Source: Charina bottae (Eukaryota > Chordata > Lepidosauria > Squamata > Charinaidae). From it: 64,000 nt of DNA. The position numbers and the translations under genes are program-made. The stretch covers positions 39,799,463-39,863,462 of the forward strand of contig JALMGJ010000005.1 of the NCBI GenBank assembly GCA_023362775.1. The letters are read 5' to 3'. Of the stretch, positions 10,919-23,526 are shown piece by piece (the stretch's first letter is position 1; each line of letters begins with the position of its first letter). The notes under the pieces were generated by a model that searched no databases, was not told the origin of the DNA, and worked only from the letters and a program-made list of their open reading frames with translations.

Positions 10919-13900
10919 CATCTAAAGCCAACAAGAGATTCTCAACACCACTATTGCCAAAGTTGTTCCTACAGGACTGCAGCCTTTGGGGCAGCCTTAA
11001 ACACTGAAAATAGGCAGACAATTTTTGGGAAGAGTCAGGTCAAACTACCTAGGATGTCATGGCTGGATGGATTTTATGGGATCCCCAAAAGGGGACAGTG
11101 AGAAGTTTAAAGAACAAAGGGCATTGTATGAAGTGTAGTTTGCAAGTATAAAAAGGTATAATAAATGGAGTCTAAGTTAACTAGATCTACTCTAGTTACA
11201 TTTCCTTTCCTCTTATTTTCTGTCTTTAAATTCTTCTGCATTCTACTTTTTATTCTTTCTTTACTGTGCAAAACACTGCTTATCCCAAAAAGGAATAGTA
11301 TGTTGAATATGTATGTAAAATGCTTATAGTTACCAACCAACCTGCAGTCCCCTAAATCTACTAGATGATCATAGCTATGTCCTGGTTTTCAGATACTTAG
11401 GTATGTTATGGAATTCTCAGCACCAAAAATAGACACTCACCAGTTGTACCAGTTGTTCCATCAAGGCTGAGAAGCTTTAAATACCTCAGTCCTCTGTACT
11501 TCCCACATAGATGCAGCTAAAGGTTGGTAGCTATGATTTTACTAGACTCCAGCTTGACAAAGCTTCAGCTCCCATCATCATTTTTCCTCGTAGATGTCTA
11601 TTCTTTTGTCAGGCATTCCAGCCTGAGGCTTTCCAATCATTGTCTTCTGGATTCTCATGAGTTGGGAAGCCTTGTTTTTGTTTCTTAAACTCTTCAGTGC
11701 TTAACCTGTGTATTTGTAAATAAATGCAAATATTAGAACATGTCATAAAGACTGTGGTGACAACACTCTAAAGGCAAACAGACATGGGTAAACATTACCA
11801 CCCCGTGGAAATTCAACCTAACAATATTCAAACAGTAATAATGTATGTATTTTTTTTTAAAAAAATCAGAGTTTAAAAAACACTATATTTGGTTCACCAA
11901 TAAATCAGTCTGTGGTAGCAATTTAACAGATTTAAATTATTCAGATATATAAAAGATCACAGCTGTAAATATGAAAAGGACTATAGCAATAACAGAAACA
12001 CTTAAAGGATACTAAATTGCAGCCACAAATTATTCATGCCATCATCCCTTAATTCTTCCTTGACCTTTAAGCCTCATTCTGTTTTTCCAATTTAGAATTC
12101 TTGCTGCTGAGTCGACACTGTGTCCTACTTGGATGAGCACTGATTTTAACTAGAGATTCAGAGTGGTGGCATACAAAGTAGTTGAGCAGCATCAGAATTC
12201 AACTCCATGTTAAGGAATCCTTCTAAAGCTGAGGGAGAGTTCATACATGTCTTCTGTTCATCAACTCATGTGAAAAAAACATACCAAGGTATGTAGCATC
12301 TGATGTTTAGCCAAAACCAACGTCAGATCTAAATACTCAAGAAACAGTTCTAGGTCTGAAGTAGGTTTTCATAAATATATCATCAATCATTCCTGGAGAA
12401 TATTGCAGATGGCAGAAGTGTGGGGAAAGAGTTCCTTTGGCAATTTATGGGTGGAGCAATACAGTGAGGTGACCATACTGATGGTTTCCACATTGCTGTA
12501 ACGCAAACAAGATTATATGTACTACCACCTGCAAATGTGACAGCAAATCAAGAGATGATGTAACAATATGGTTAGTCTCTTTCATAGTGTCTATAAGAGC
12601 TCCATCTATGTATAATGGTAATATGCCATAGAAATTTCCCTTATTGGCCATTTTTAGGACAAACAGTTCAATGCATGGTTAGGGGAGGAAATTATAGCCC
12701 AATTCCAAGTGACTCAGACATTTCCAGTTAGTCAGTGCAGGTCTGCTTACTTGTACATAGCATTACCTTAATTGGGCCTCCCCCCCCCCCTTTCTTTATA
12801 GTCTAAGACTCTAGCTCAGTATAAACCAATGTTTCTAATTTCTAATTGAAGGAAGTCAACAGGCAGTAAATTTTGGCTCTCCACTGAGCTGAATAAAAGT
12901 GTTACAATTTGTAACACCATGCTTAGGCCATCATAATTATGGTGCTCTATTGACATGCCACTTGAATACCTTTGGGCTCTGCTGGCACAAAGGGACTTAA
13001 CTGCCATCCTCTCATCATCCAAACAACATCAGTAAAGTGGAGAATAAATAACAGACCATGGAAAGTTATTGGATTTTTTTAAAGGGTCAGTTCTTTTGGT
13101 TTAATTCTGCATGTTCTTACAATGTAATTTTTCTCAACTGTATATATGTAATTCTTCTTTTAATAGAGGCTGCTTTTTGCCTTGAATTTTAATTCTGCAT
13201 ATCAGCTTAAAATAAAGATGTAGCTTCTTACTTCTGTGTGTGCACACACATGTGCATGTGTGCTTATATGTGTTAACACAGAGAGAGAAATAACATCAAC
13301 TTCCAAAAGTCAAATGCAGGATAGCTCTGATACTTGCATTCCTTTTTCCTTTGTCATCCTTGACAATATATTGTTCTTATAATCTGGACCATATATATTC
13401 ATATAATAGATACTTGCAGAGACAGACAGACGTTTCAGACTAGTACCTGATAGTAATCAATAAAACTTCCGACATTAATCGACTTAGCTTGGCTATTCCT
13501 CTGTTTGACTTGGCAGTAGACTCAGAAACACACCTTGGCTAGGTAAGAATCTTTACTGCAGACAAGAATGAATTTATAGAAAGCCAGCTAGTAATATGGT
13601 GCAAATGATTATATGTTCCTGAAATTTGGTTTTCCCTTCTGCCCTTCCCACATATTACAAAACCCTGGCACAGCGCTTGATGACCTTGAGGATGAGCATT
13701 TGTTGAGTATTTACATCTGTGGCCTAAGAACTGCTGGTTCCCTGCCTCAATCCTCCTGGATATTTGATATTTGAATGCAATTAATAGTTATAACAAATGT
13801 TTTTATACATTTACCTACAGTACTAAATATCTTATTTAAGTCCTCTGATTTGAAGAACACTGTCTCTCATAGTTGATGCACACACGAAAAGAGTATTAGC

Positions 13901-15159
13901 TATATTGCACTGCTTCCATTATATTCCATAATATGTTATTCATATTTTTCAGCCATAAACATGATGAGACAATAATGCAATATATTAATAGAGTCCAGAA
14001 ACTGCAACTCCATTATCTAAAGCATTATAGATATGCTTCATGATATGTATGGAAAAATATCTCCCTCTATTGTTTGAATGTTGAGAAATTTCCTGTTACC
14101 AGTCAGAGGAAACATTTATTGAAAAAAATGTGCTTGTATAGTTAAACTAGGAGCTGTAATTTGAAAGACAGAGATGTGCCTCACTCTTTGACATGCTTCC
14201 TCAAGAACGGCCAATTCTACAGTTCCTTGTGCAAAGAAGGCAAGGGAAGAACAAAGCCATCAAAGGATGTTGATCCAGGTAAATTAGAAATGAGTCCACT
14301 TAGTAGTATTTTTAGTCTTAAAATAGGGGTGAACAAATGTCAAGTTCATATTGGGAGTGTAAAAGAATTCTGCCAAGAATTCAAGTGGAAATGAATTTTA
14401 GGCATTTTATTCCCACCAGACTCCACAGGGTCATCAGTCCAACACTGCTAGCATTTATTTTGCCCTGACCAAATATTCACAAGAAAGTATATGTGAAAAA
14501 AAGATACACTACTGAAGATTCATGTATGCAGCAGTAGTTCCATATAAAAAGAGAGCTTACCTCAGGGAAATTTGCATTTAAAACCCTGCATCAAGAAAAT
14601 GTACATGTCAAAGAACAAAAGTACAGTGATTTGAATTTGAAAAGAGGGTTTAGAGCAATTTACATTAATAGTTACATAGATTATAGAAGGATGCAAGTTG
14701 TTGCAAGTATAAATGGTTACTAAATAGTCTATCTTTTTTTTTATTCATACATAGAATATTCTATCCTTTTTTATTTGTAGAAAGAAATGTCAGACTGGAA
14801 TAGAGCTTTAGTATTATGGTCGGTGAAACAGATAGGATTTTTAGCAATCTGTGTATCTCAGTTCACATGTGGGCATACATAAACACACATCACACTCAGA
14901 GACCATTTCTGCATAGAAATAGAAATCAGGAAGCCAGAAACACAAGATGTGGAAGCAAATAAAATAAAAATAGCAAGTTGGATGTTCTGAGATAGGGTAA
15001 AGATTACAGAATATGGGTCATGGTACAATTTCAGAAATGTAGAAGTAATAATTTTAGGAATTTCAGAATGTGTCTTTCTGCATTTGTAAGATATGTATGG
15101 AATGGGATTATTTTATGGGTGAGAGAAGAGGCCAGTGAAACAAGATTGTATCACCATTC
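10919..15159. other. 4.2 kb AT-rich intergenic DNA, no element recognised
   Basis: The longest stretch here without an identifiable repeat. It holds only small simple-sequence tracts: poly-C near 12781 and TG/CA around 13234-13264. No open frame has a recognisable domain. Confidence 0.5.
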
Positions 15160-16185
15160 CCCAAAATGAAGACTGAAGAATTGGAAGGGGCTGTTAAGGC
15201 GATCAGGTCCAGCTCCTGCTCATACAAGAATCTCAATGAATACATCTGCAGTAGTTGGCTCTCCAGCTTCTGCTTGAACCCATCCAGTCAATGGGAGCCT
15301 AGCACCTCTCAGAGTGATAGGTACCACTATCAACTTGCTCATTTCCCCCCCCCCCCCACAACATTCAAGTAGAGTCTGATTGCTGTAACTTAAATTTATT
15401 ATTTCACATCCTACACTCTGGGATGGTAGAGAACAGGCCTCGGCTTCTTCTGGAGAATAGAATATTAACTAGAATTATTCTGATTCTGTTTCATTTTGCC
15501 TGAACCCCTCCTAAAGTGTGCTGCACAGAATTGTATTCAATATTGAGGTGGTGGTGAGTGTCAAACCAACACAGAATAAAAAGGAACTATTATTGCCATT
15601 GATTTGAAAGTTATTCAAACTCCTTCCTTCCTTCCTTCCTTCCTTCCTTCCTTCCTTCCTTCCTTCCTTCCTTCCTTCCTTCCTTCCTTCCTTCCTTCCT
15701 TCCTCTTCTTCTTCTTCTTCTTCTTCTTCTTCTTCTTCTTCTTCTTCTTCTTCTTCTTCTTCTTCTTCTTCTTCTTCTTCTTCCTTCTTCTTCCTTCTTC
15801 CTTCTTCCTTCTTCCTTCTTCCTTCTTCCTTCTTCCTTCTTTCTTCTTCTTCCTATATCATATTCAGTTTGTAATCAACTACTACTCTAAGTTCTTTTTC
15901 ACAAGTACTATTGCCAAGGCAGGTAACTCTCATTCTATAACTGTACATTTCATTTATATTTTCTAATAGAAGAACTTTGCATTGTCTCTGTTAAATTTCA
16001 TCCTATTATTTTCAGCCCATTTCTCTAACCTAACTACGTAATTTTGAATTTCATTTCCATCTTCTAGAAGATTGCCTATTCCTTCCAATTTTGTATCATC
16101 TGCAAATTTGATAAGCATCTCTTCTAACACATCAATCAAGTCATTAATAAATGTGTGCTGGGAAAATCTGGTTTTGAAGGGCAGC
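15160..16185 (-). mobile_element. CR1 LINE 3' region, old, split by a microsatellite
   Basis: From left to right this reads as a reversed CR1 3' end. At 15175-15330 lies the tail region (gaattggaaggggctg, then gctcctgctcatacaag); next comes an RT C-terminal part; then 15858-16185, where minus-strand translation gives FINDLIDVLEEMLIKFADDTK and RLEKWAENNRMKFN, the CR1 catalytic motif FADD and its downstream LEKW...MKFN. The two halves flank 230 bp of CCTT/CTT repeats and appear collinear, so they are probably one insertion. The coding potential is lost. Confidence 0.75.
15621..15853 (+). repeat. Compound (CCTT)n/(CTT)n microsatellite inside CR1
   Basis: About 21 CCTT units (15621-15704), then about 26 CTT units, then a mixed CTT/CCTT zone to about 15853. 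It is entirely pyrimidine on this strand, so the long poly-Phe/Ser open frame here is an artefact. Confidence 0.95.
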
Positions 16186-17659
16186 ATACACAATTTAAAA
16201 GTAATTAGTAGTTAAGCAAGTGAGGTAAAGAGTACAGGGAGTACAGACTGAACTATGAGTACAGACTGAACTATGTGCATGCAAAGGAACTCCTTGAGTA
16301 TGATTTGAGTCAGCCATGTACCCACTTAATAGTCTCATCATCCAGATCATAGCATAACTAGTTTGCTAATTTGATTATCATAGGCGTATTTGTCAAATTC
16401 TTTGCTGTAATTAAGATTTATTATGTCTTTAGCATTCCCACATTGTATTAAAGAAGTTATCCAAATAAAAAATGAGATGTAGTTTAAAGAGCCATGTTCC
16501 ACTTCATATACAGTATTATGAATACAACCTACCAGTTGTATTGTGGCTTATAAGGTGTTTGACCACTTCTATTTCTATACATTTAAACCAAACTTTGTTA
16601 CATCTCTGATATTCCACCACATATGAATGGGGTATGTGTATGTGTGTGCTCATGAACTATGTAGGCCTATTACAAAATGTGAACTATGGTGGTTTTCTAA
16701 TGTTGTTTTCCTGTCAGCTTCCAAACAGGGTCACTAGTCATAAAACTAAAGAAGACAATTCCTCCCTTGCTCCCTTTTCATAAGGCGTATTAAATTCTAC
16801 AGATCAAGTTTATTAGATCAAAAGTGTTATTTTGCAAAGTAAGGGATGTTCGGCAACAGATGCTACCAGAAATTTACCATCAAAGAAATGGCTGAATGGG
16901 AAATTGAACAAGATTTGGTTGAATGTGAAATTTAACTCCACCTCCTCTTAGTAACTCTGTTTTGCCTCATTTTCTCATGACGTGTGCCTTTTCTCCTGCT
17001 TTCTTTAATAACTATTCCTATTTCCTCTTTCTCAGACCATTACCATTTGCCTACATTGTCTTCTTTACCCATCTTTCTTTTAGCTCCTATATTTTAACTT
17101 CCCTACCTCCCATTTTTTTCCAGTTCTTAGCCTACTCTACAAAGCATCACCTAGGAATCACTGGGGTTTTAATCTTGGTCAAAATTTTCTTTCAGTTGAT
17201 TTCCCTAATATACTATGCAATCACATCAGCCATACAATCCCTATAGATGGTACACATGGATTTCAGAGGTTATCAGAGCAACCAATGTCTGTAAAGGAAG
17301 GCTGAGTGAGCCAATGATGTGAGAATTATTGTTTGAAGCATGTTAAAGATCTTTGGATTATGTGTTTCAATCAGGCAAGAAGTAAGCAATGATATAATTG
17401 CCTTTACCCCATTAGAACGCTTTGCCAAACACATCATTTAAAAGGAGGGCCACAGTCCTGAGAACAAATAAATGTTTTTCAACCTTCCAAGTAACATTGA
17501 CCTATGTATTGACTTACTACCACTATGGATACATTTCTTTCTAAACAAACACCAAGGTAATTTTCAGTAAGACAGTGCTATAATAGCCATTGCTGTTAGT
17601 TTTTCTTTCTCTGAAAAGATATCTACCTGTTTGAATTTTTTTTTAAAAAAAAGCTGGAT
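16186..17659. other. Intergenic DNA with a small tandem duplication
   Basis: An exact 18-bp tandem duplication (gagtacagactgaactat) lies at 16239-16256 and 16257-16274. Nothing else was recognised. Confidence 0.5.
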
Positions 17660-17835
17660 ATGGGGTAAACAAGGAGGAGGGGCCGACCAAGGGCAAGATG
17701 GATGGATGATATTCTGGAGGTGACAGACTCGACCTTGGGGGAGATGGGGGTGGCGACGGTGACAGGAAGCTCTGGTGTGGGCTGGTCCATGAAGTCACAA
17801 AGAATCGGAAGCTACTGAACAAATAAACAACAACA
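17660..17835 (+). pseudogene. Bov-B (RTE) LINE 3' end fragment
   Basis: Translation gives RGRPRARWMDDILEVT, matching the arginine-rich WMDD segment near the Bov-B C-terminus. The 3' end follows: tggtccatgaagtcacaaag, then aatcgg and ctgaacaaataaacaacaac, a decayed version of the Bov-B tail. It is plus-stranded and strongly 5'-truncated. Confidence 0.75.
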
Positions 17836-18100
17836 AAATGGGGTAAACAGCAGAGTTCTTACATTTACAAAATTTCCTAATACTGATAATAATGGTTTCA
17901 TTGCAGCTCCAGAAGTAGACTCATTCAAGTTTAAGGTATTGATTTTCTTCTTGGGATTCGTTTTTCAAAATAGGATACAATAAATAAAAACAACTAAAAA
18001 AACTAATCTCAAGAAGAAAACGAAGACCCCAAAGTTTGATAGAGTCTTCCTATGGTGCTGCAACCATTATCAGTGCCCACCTAGCCTCCTGAGTGAGGAC

Positions 18101-18556
18101 ATTTTTATTTTTATTATTTTTTATTATTCAGATTTATCACCACCCATCTCTACAGCAGTAGACTCTGGGTGGTTTACAACAATAATATTAAAATTAAAAA
18201 CCTATACACTTTAAAATACAATATAATAATAAAGAAAGAAAATCCAGAGGATGGTAGGAACTTAAAAAGGAGGATATCACGGGGCTAACCACCCCCAGGA
18301 GGAACTATTACCTCCTTCATCCCAAGCAAGGCGGCAGAACCAGGTCTTTAAAGACTTCCAGAAGGCTAGGAGCGAGGGCGCCCGCCTCACCTCTGGGGGC
18401 AAGATATTCCACAGGGTGGGTGCTTTCGCAGAGAAGGCACGCCTCCTGGACCCCGCTAGATGAAATTCTTTTATTGATGGGGTCTGAAGCATGCCCTCTC
18501 TGCATGACTGGGTGGGGCAGGCAGATGTAATCGGGATGAGACGGTCCCTCATTTTT
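18101..18556 (-). pseudogene. L2 LINE 3' end, 5'-truncated
   Basis: Minus-strand translation gives MRDRLIPIT, SCREGMLQTPSIKEFHLAGS, AFSAKAPTLWNILPPEVR and a terminal WGWLAP, collinear with the L2 at 24870-25960. The 3' UTR ends in the L2 hairpin-like tail (gggtggtttacaac at about 18168-18181) and a T-rich run at 18101-18130. The reading frame is open over the surviving part, so the copy is moderately young. Confidence 0.85.
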
Positions 18557-18599
18557 ATTTCATAAAAATATGCCAACTTTGTCATTTCTATGTACAACT

Positions 18600-19140
18600 C
18601 CCAATGGTGGAATATAAGAGCAGTCTCTTGGGAGGTATTAATATCTTGGGAGAGGTGTACATAGGGAGGAATGCACTTCCAAATAACAATCTCTCAAAAT
18701 AATTGGGGCCTTAAATGTATCAATAAAATCTCAGGCCTGAGGCATATTAACCGCCCAGAGTCCCCTTGTGGGGGGAGATGGGCGGTGATATAAATCAAAT
18801 AATAAATAAAAAAAATAAATAAATATTACAACCACTCCACTTCCTTTCAAGATTTCCGAATATGTTCTTGATAACAATCTAGCTGCTGAAGTCAATACTA
18901 GCTTCACCTTCTGGGTCAACCTCAGCCCCATGTGAAGTGTATTACAATAAGCTAAACTGGAGGTGAGCAGAGCATCAACTTCAGAGCATGCACTATGGTC
19001 AGATCACCCCTAAGAGAAATGGTTGTTGCTTGTGAATCAACCAAAACCAGCTAAAAGCATCTGAGTCCATTAAAGCAATTTGAGCCTCCAGTAACATGGC
19101 TGAATCTGGAAATATTCCAAATTTATCCTCAATCCCTCAT
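18600..19140 (-). pseudogene. Old L2-clade relic interrupted by an L2 tail
   Basis: Minus-strand similarity to the L2 thumb region is visible in ccccatgtgaagtgtattac (compare ccccatgtagagcacattac at about 25550) and in the following ctaaactggaggtgagcaga. Coding capacity is lost. The sequence is broken at about 18737-18832 by a plus-strand L2 tail. Confidence 0.5.
18737..18832 (+). mobile_element. L2-type 3' tail, plus strand, nested
   Basis: ccgcccagagtccccttgtg, then ggagatgggcgg, then an (AAAT)-rich end. This short insert lies in opposite orientation within older L2-like DNA. Confidence 0.65.
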
Positions 19141-19428
19141 CACAGCCTTTGTTGAAAACTGTAGTTCTTAGTTCATCCAGAGCTTCTCAGGTTTTACCTA
19201 CACAACTTAATTCTGGTGCTCTGATCTAAAATACAAACTCCCAGATCTCTGCAAATGCCTGAGAAAAATGCTACCTATCCACAACCCTTCTGCACTTCAA
19301 TCTTTTATTTTCATTATAATTCTTTTCTATACTTATTTACCTTTGTGGTTGTCTCAAAATTCTGGTCACTAATCTCCAACTCAGGCACTCATATGTTTTA
19401 TTTCTCTTGCCTCCTGTAACTTCAAGAA
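19141..19428. other. Intergenic DNA before the (CTC)n tract
   Basis: Nothing was recognised. Confidence 0.5.
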
Positions 19429-19510
19429 CTCCTCCTCCTCCTCCTCCTCCTCCTCCTCCTCCTCCTCCTCCTCCTCCTCCTCCTCCTTCTCCTTCTCCTT
19501 CTCCTCCTCT
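19429..19510 (+). repeat. (CTC)n microsatellite
   Basis: About 19 CTC units, then CTCCTT variants. It abuts the 5' end of the L2 element that follows. The proline-, arginine- and glycine-run open frames here are repeat artefacts. Confidence 0.95.
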
Positions 19511-22499
19511 GATGGATTGTATACTGGCAATACAATACAATCTTTGGGGGCATGGCATATCCCCTGGCATCGTAATTGACTCCGGAATACAGACTAATTA
19601 TACAACGGTGAGCCTGACGATCTCTGAGATTTAATGGACGCCGGTAGACCTGGTACACCCCATATGAAGAGCTGTGGGAGTGTATGGGATATGAGCTGGA
19701 CAGTATTAAAGACCCAGGTGGAATGGTCTGGAATAACACCCCCGCTGATTTTAACATTGTGGACTCTGACATTGTGGATTTTTAACATCACAACGGCTTG
19801 GTGGATGAAGGGAAGGGTTGGCCATCCCCATTTTTTAGGGCGGCAGAACGATATAGGGTCCCTGTGGGATTGTGAGGTTCCCCCTGTGAGTGAGAGTCAC
19901 AAGGGGGGTCCAGGATCGTATGAGTGTGGGAGAGTGCCTATTCCTGAGTGAGAGACAGGGTAGGCAGGAGTGGTTGTGTGGCCCCTTCTGTGACCAGTGA
20001 GAGAAGCCACAGAGGGGCACAGTGAATGTGTATAGAGTGTATGGGGTGGTGAGGCTTACCAGCGCCGAGAACGTGAGCTGGTGTGCTGGGAGCCTTACTA
20101 TAGCCCAGGAGAGATTGGGTGTGAGAGGATGGATGGATGTGGAAAGGGACCGTTGCCTAAATCCAGGTTTTCCAGGGGCTCGGGAGTGGAGGCGACTGGG
20201 CTAGGAAACTCTGGGGGCTATGGGGAGGGTAAGTTGATCGAGGTGGTGACGGGCAGGGGATATTATGACGGGAACCAGAGGACAAGCCATTTTCGGGGAA
20301 GGCGCCCCCGGTGTTTAGTACCGGTGGCGCGTTCCGGTCCTCTGAGTTCAGCCCCAGGTTCTGGACAGCGGATCCTTGAGGGCACCGGTTTTCGACTGCT
20401 GCTGCTTAACGCCAGGTCAGTAAACAACAAAGCCCCTCTCATAAGTGAATTAATCATGGAGAGAGGGGCTGACCTGGCGTGTATTACTGAGACCTGGCTG
20501 GGCCCAGAGGGAGGGGTAGCCCTCTCGGAAATGTGCCCGGCTGGGTTCCAGGTGTGGCACCAGCCGAGATACCGGGGTAGGGGAGGAGGGGTGGCAGTTA
20601 TCATCAGAGAGTCTTTGGTGGCTTTCAGGGGCCTTGCTCCACAAGTGGCCGGATGTGAGACCCTGTTTTTCAAGTTGGGTGCCCAGGAACAGTTGGGAGT
20701 GTTGCTACTGTACCAGCCTCCCTGCTGCGTAGCAACCTCCCTGCCTGAGCTGCTGGAGGCTGTCTCGGGGTTGGCAGTGGAGTTCCCCAGGCTGATGGTC
20801 CTGGGGGATTTTAATCTGCCGTCCCTGGACGTGCCTCGGAAGTGGCTCGGGAGTTCATGACTACCATGGCAGCCATGGGCCTGGCCCAGATTATTCGAGA
20901 CCCAACTCGAGACAGTGGACTCACTCCGGATTTGATTTTCTTGTCTGAGCAATGGCAAAGTGACCTGAGGGGAAAGTTAGAACTATCCCCGTTGTCATGG
21001 TCAGATCACGTCCTGATATCTCTAAGATTCTCTTACGCCGCCCCACTCCGCAGGGAGGCAGGACCTATTCGATTGGTCCGCCCCCGGCGACTTATGGACC
21101 CAATGAGGTTTCAGAGGGAGCTGGGGGTAATACCCGATGATCTGCTGCATGGTCCAGCGGAGGCACTGGCCGCTTCCTGGAATAGGGAGGCGGCCGGAGC
21201 CTTGGACAGGACCGCGCTGATGCGACCTCTCCAACCCCATTCGACCCGTCACTCCCCGTGGTATACGGAGGAGTTGAGGGTCTTGAAGAGGGTGAAGAGA
21301 CGTCTAGAGCGTCGCTGGAGAAAGACGAAGGCGGAATCGGACCGAACACAATCTAGAGCCACTATTAAGGCCTACCTTGTGGCGGTAAGAGCGGCGAAAC
21401 GTGAATATTTCTCCGCTCTTATTGCATCCGCAGAATGCCATCCGATGGCCCTGTTTAAGATTACTCGATCTCTCTTAGGTAGGGTGGAGTTGACCACCCA
21501 CCTACAGGGCCGTGCGGAAGAATTTTCTGAGCATCTGCAGGATAAAATCGCTCGGATTCGGTCTAAGTTGGACTCCATGCGTGTAATGCAGTCTGGGGAG
21601 ATGCCGGGAGAGTGGTCTTGCCCTATTATCTGGGAACAATTTGATCCTGTTGGACCTAAGGAAGTGGACAAGATCCTCCGAACTGTTAATTCCACCACAT
21701 GTCAGTTAGATCCCTGTCCTTCCTGGCTAGTAAAATCAGCCAGGGAGGTGACATGTGGATGGGTCCAGGCAATGATTAATACATCCTTGTTGGAGGGGGT
21801 GTTTCCAGCGGCCTTCAAGGAGGCGTTGGTGCACCCCCTCCTCAAGAAGCCATCCCTGGACCCTACCATTCTGGACAATTTTCGTCCAGTCTCCCACCTT
21901 CCCTTTTTGGGAAAGGTGGTTGAGAAGGTGGTGGCGTTGCAGCTTCAGAGGACCCTGGATGAAGCGGATTATCTAGACCCTTTCCAGTCAGGTTTCAGAC
22001 CGGGATTTGGGACAGAGACTACATTGGTCGCGCTTACGGATGATCTCTGGCGGGAGCGGGATGGAGGTAGTGCATCCATCCTGGCTCTCTTAGATCTCTC
22101 AGCGGCATTCGATACCATCGACCATGGTATCCTTTTGGGACGGCTTAGGGAGTTGGGGGTGGGCGGCGTAGTTTTGCGCTGGTTCACCTCCTTCCTCCAG
22201 GGCCGTTCCCAGTCGGTGGTGGTAGGGGAGGAGAGATCCAGCCCGCGACCACTCCTGTGTGGGGTGCCGCAGGGTTCGGTTCTCTCTCCTCTCCTATTCA
22301 ACATCTACATGAAACCGCTGGGCGAGGTCATCCGACACCATGGGATGAGGTATCATCAGTATGCAGATGATACTCAACTGTATATCTCCATCCCAGGTGA
22401 AGTAAGTGATGCAGTGACCACCCTGTCCCAGTGCCTGGGGGTTGTGAGGGCCTGGATGGGGAACAACAGGCTTCAGTTGAACCCTGGCAAGACCGAGTG
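19511..22499 (+). mobile_element. L2 LINE with 5' region, endonuclease and RT; 3' end missing
   Basis: This is the longest L2 in the window. A GC-richer 5' leader (about 19511-20380) precedes an endonuclease and an RT. The element stops at 22499, just after the codons for NPGKTE, where the copy at 25083-25952 continues. The remaining RT thumb, 3' UTR and tail are absent and unrelated AT-rich DNA follows. LINEs are normally truncated at the 5' end, so loss of the 3' end points to a later deletion or rearrangement. The exact 5' boundary is uncertain. Confidence 0.85.
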
Positions 22500-22500
22500 A
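20081..22500 (+). pseudogene. L2 endonuclease-reverse transcriptase, frameshifted and 3'-truncated
   Basis: Frame 20081-20860 carries the apurinic-like endonuclease, numbered from 20081: NARSVNNK at 110-117, ITETWL at 135-140 and GDFN at 242-245. Around 20835-20845 a small indel moves the frame; 20842-22500 continues with the rest of the endonuclease (SWSDH, residues 52-56) and the RT: FRPVSHLPFLGK, LLDLSAAFDTIDH, GVPQGSVLSPLLFNIY and the catalytic YADD at 507-510. The frame runs into a stop at 22498-22500, where the element breaks off. The protein would nick target DNA and reverse-transcribe L2 RNA and possibly L2-tailed SINEs. Both visible frame starts are GTG, so neither is a real start. 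One indel plus loss of the thumb makes this copy inactive. Confidence 0.85.
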
Positions 22501-23489
22501 TTATACATTTCTCATAAGGGTACTCAGTTTCTGCTATGGCAGAATAGTATGTTTGGCTAAAGATCTTAATACATGTATAGGTTTATGTAAGTAGGCATAC
22601 TGACAATGGTATCAAGTAGGAAGCTTTGTTTTGTGTTGACACTGTCAACCAGTAATAAATGGGCCAGAATATTCAAAAGGAAAGGGCAAGTTATTTAAGA
22701 TCATGCAATTCTGTTTATAATATATAATTTCTATCTATAGTTCAGAACTTGAAGAATTAAAGGAATTCAGATAATTGCCAAATTTCCATATTGAAAGGGA
22801 GATGAGGCATCTGGGGAATACAGTGACATACAGTAAATGGGGATACAAGCATTTGGTTAAAATGGTGATTATTTGAATTACATTATTCATCAAGTTTTGA
22901 ATTATAAATAGAAGTAGAAAATGGATATAAAGATTTTAAAATACACAATTCCTTTCAATTTGAACATGGTAGCGTTGCCCTTACTCATTTGCAAAAGGAG
23001 TTATGCCTGCAAGTGAAGGAAGTTCAAGCTATCTTTAGAATAAATAGAATTACATTAAGGGATTAGTCGCAAAAGAAATTTTCCATTTAGTAACTCAGCA
23101 AGTAACATGCAATCATGTTGTGATTTCTTTCCTAGGCTATATTTTACAAACAACAGGACCAATTTAGGTTGATGTTAGCAATCAGATTGGGGAGGAACCA
23201 AGTTAGGTTTGATTTCTCTGAGTTTTGGCTCCTTGTGGACCCAGAAATAGAGAAATGTGACAATGATGGTAGAGTTAAAATAAGGGTCGCAAATTATTGA
23301 GAACTTAAAGGATGTCCAGTGAGCTAACTTTATGAACCAGTGCTTAATTCCAGAAAGTCTTTTTATCACTTGAAACAGTAGACGTCATTACCTTCAATTC
23401 AGTTTAGCTTAAGCCCACCTAGACTTGGAGACCAGAATCAGTATAATAACTGATTCTGACTTGATCATTTATTTCTTACATTCTTACCC
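22501..23489. other. AT-rich intergenic DNA, nothing recognised
   Basis: Starts abruptly at the L2 breakpoint. No L2 3' sequence or other repeat was recognised. Confidence 0.5.
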
Positions 23490-23495
23490 TACCAT

Positions 23496-23526
<31 letters not shown>

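Noticed and set aside
15604..15966. 120-codon poly-Phe/Ser open frame
   Set aside because: Produced by the CCTT/CTT microsatellite; no coding signal.
19407..19772. Poly-Pro, poly-Gly and poly-Arg open frames on both strands
   Set aside because: All arise from the (CTC)n tract; the remainder is L2 5' leader in a non-coding frame.
20263..20958. 231-codon minus-strand open frame
   Set aside because: Antisense shadow of the L2 endonuclease, which has recognisable motifs on the plus strand.
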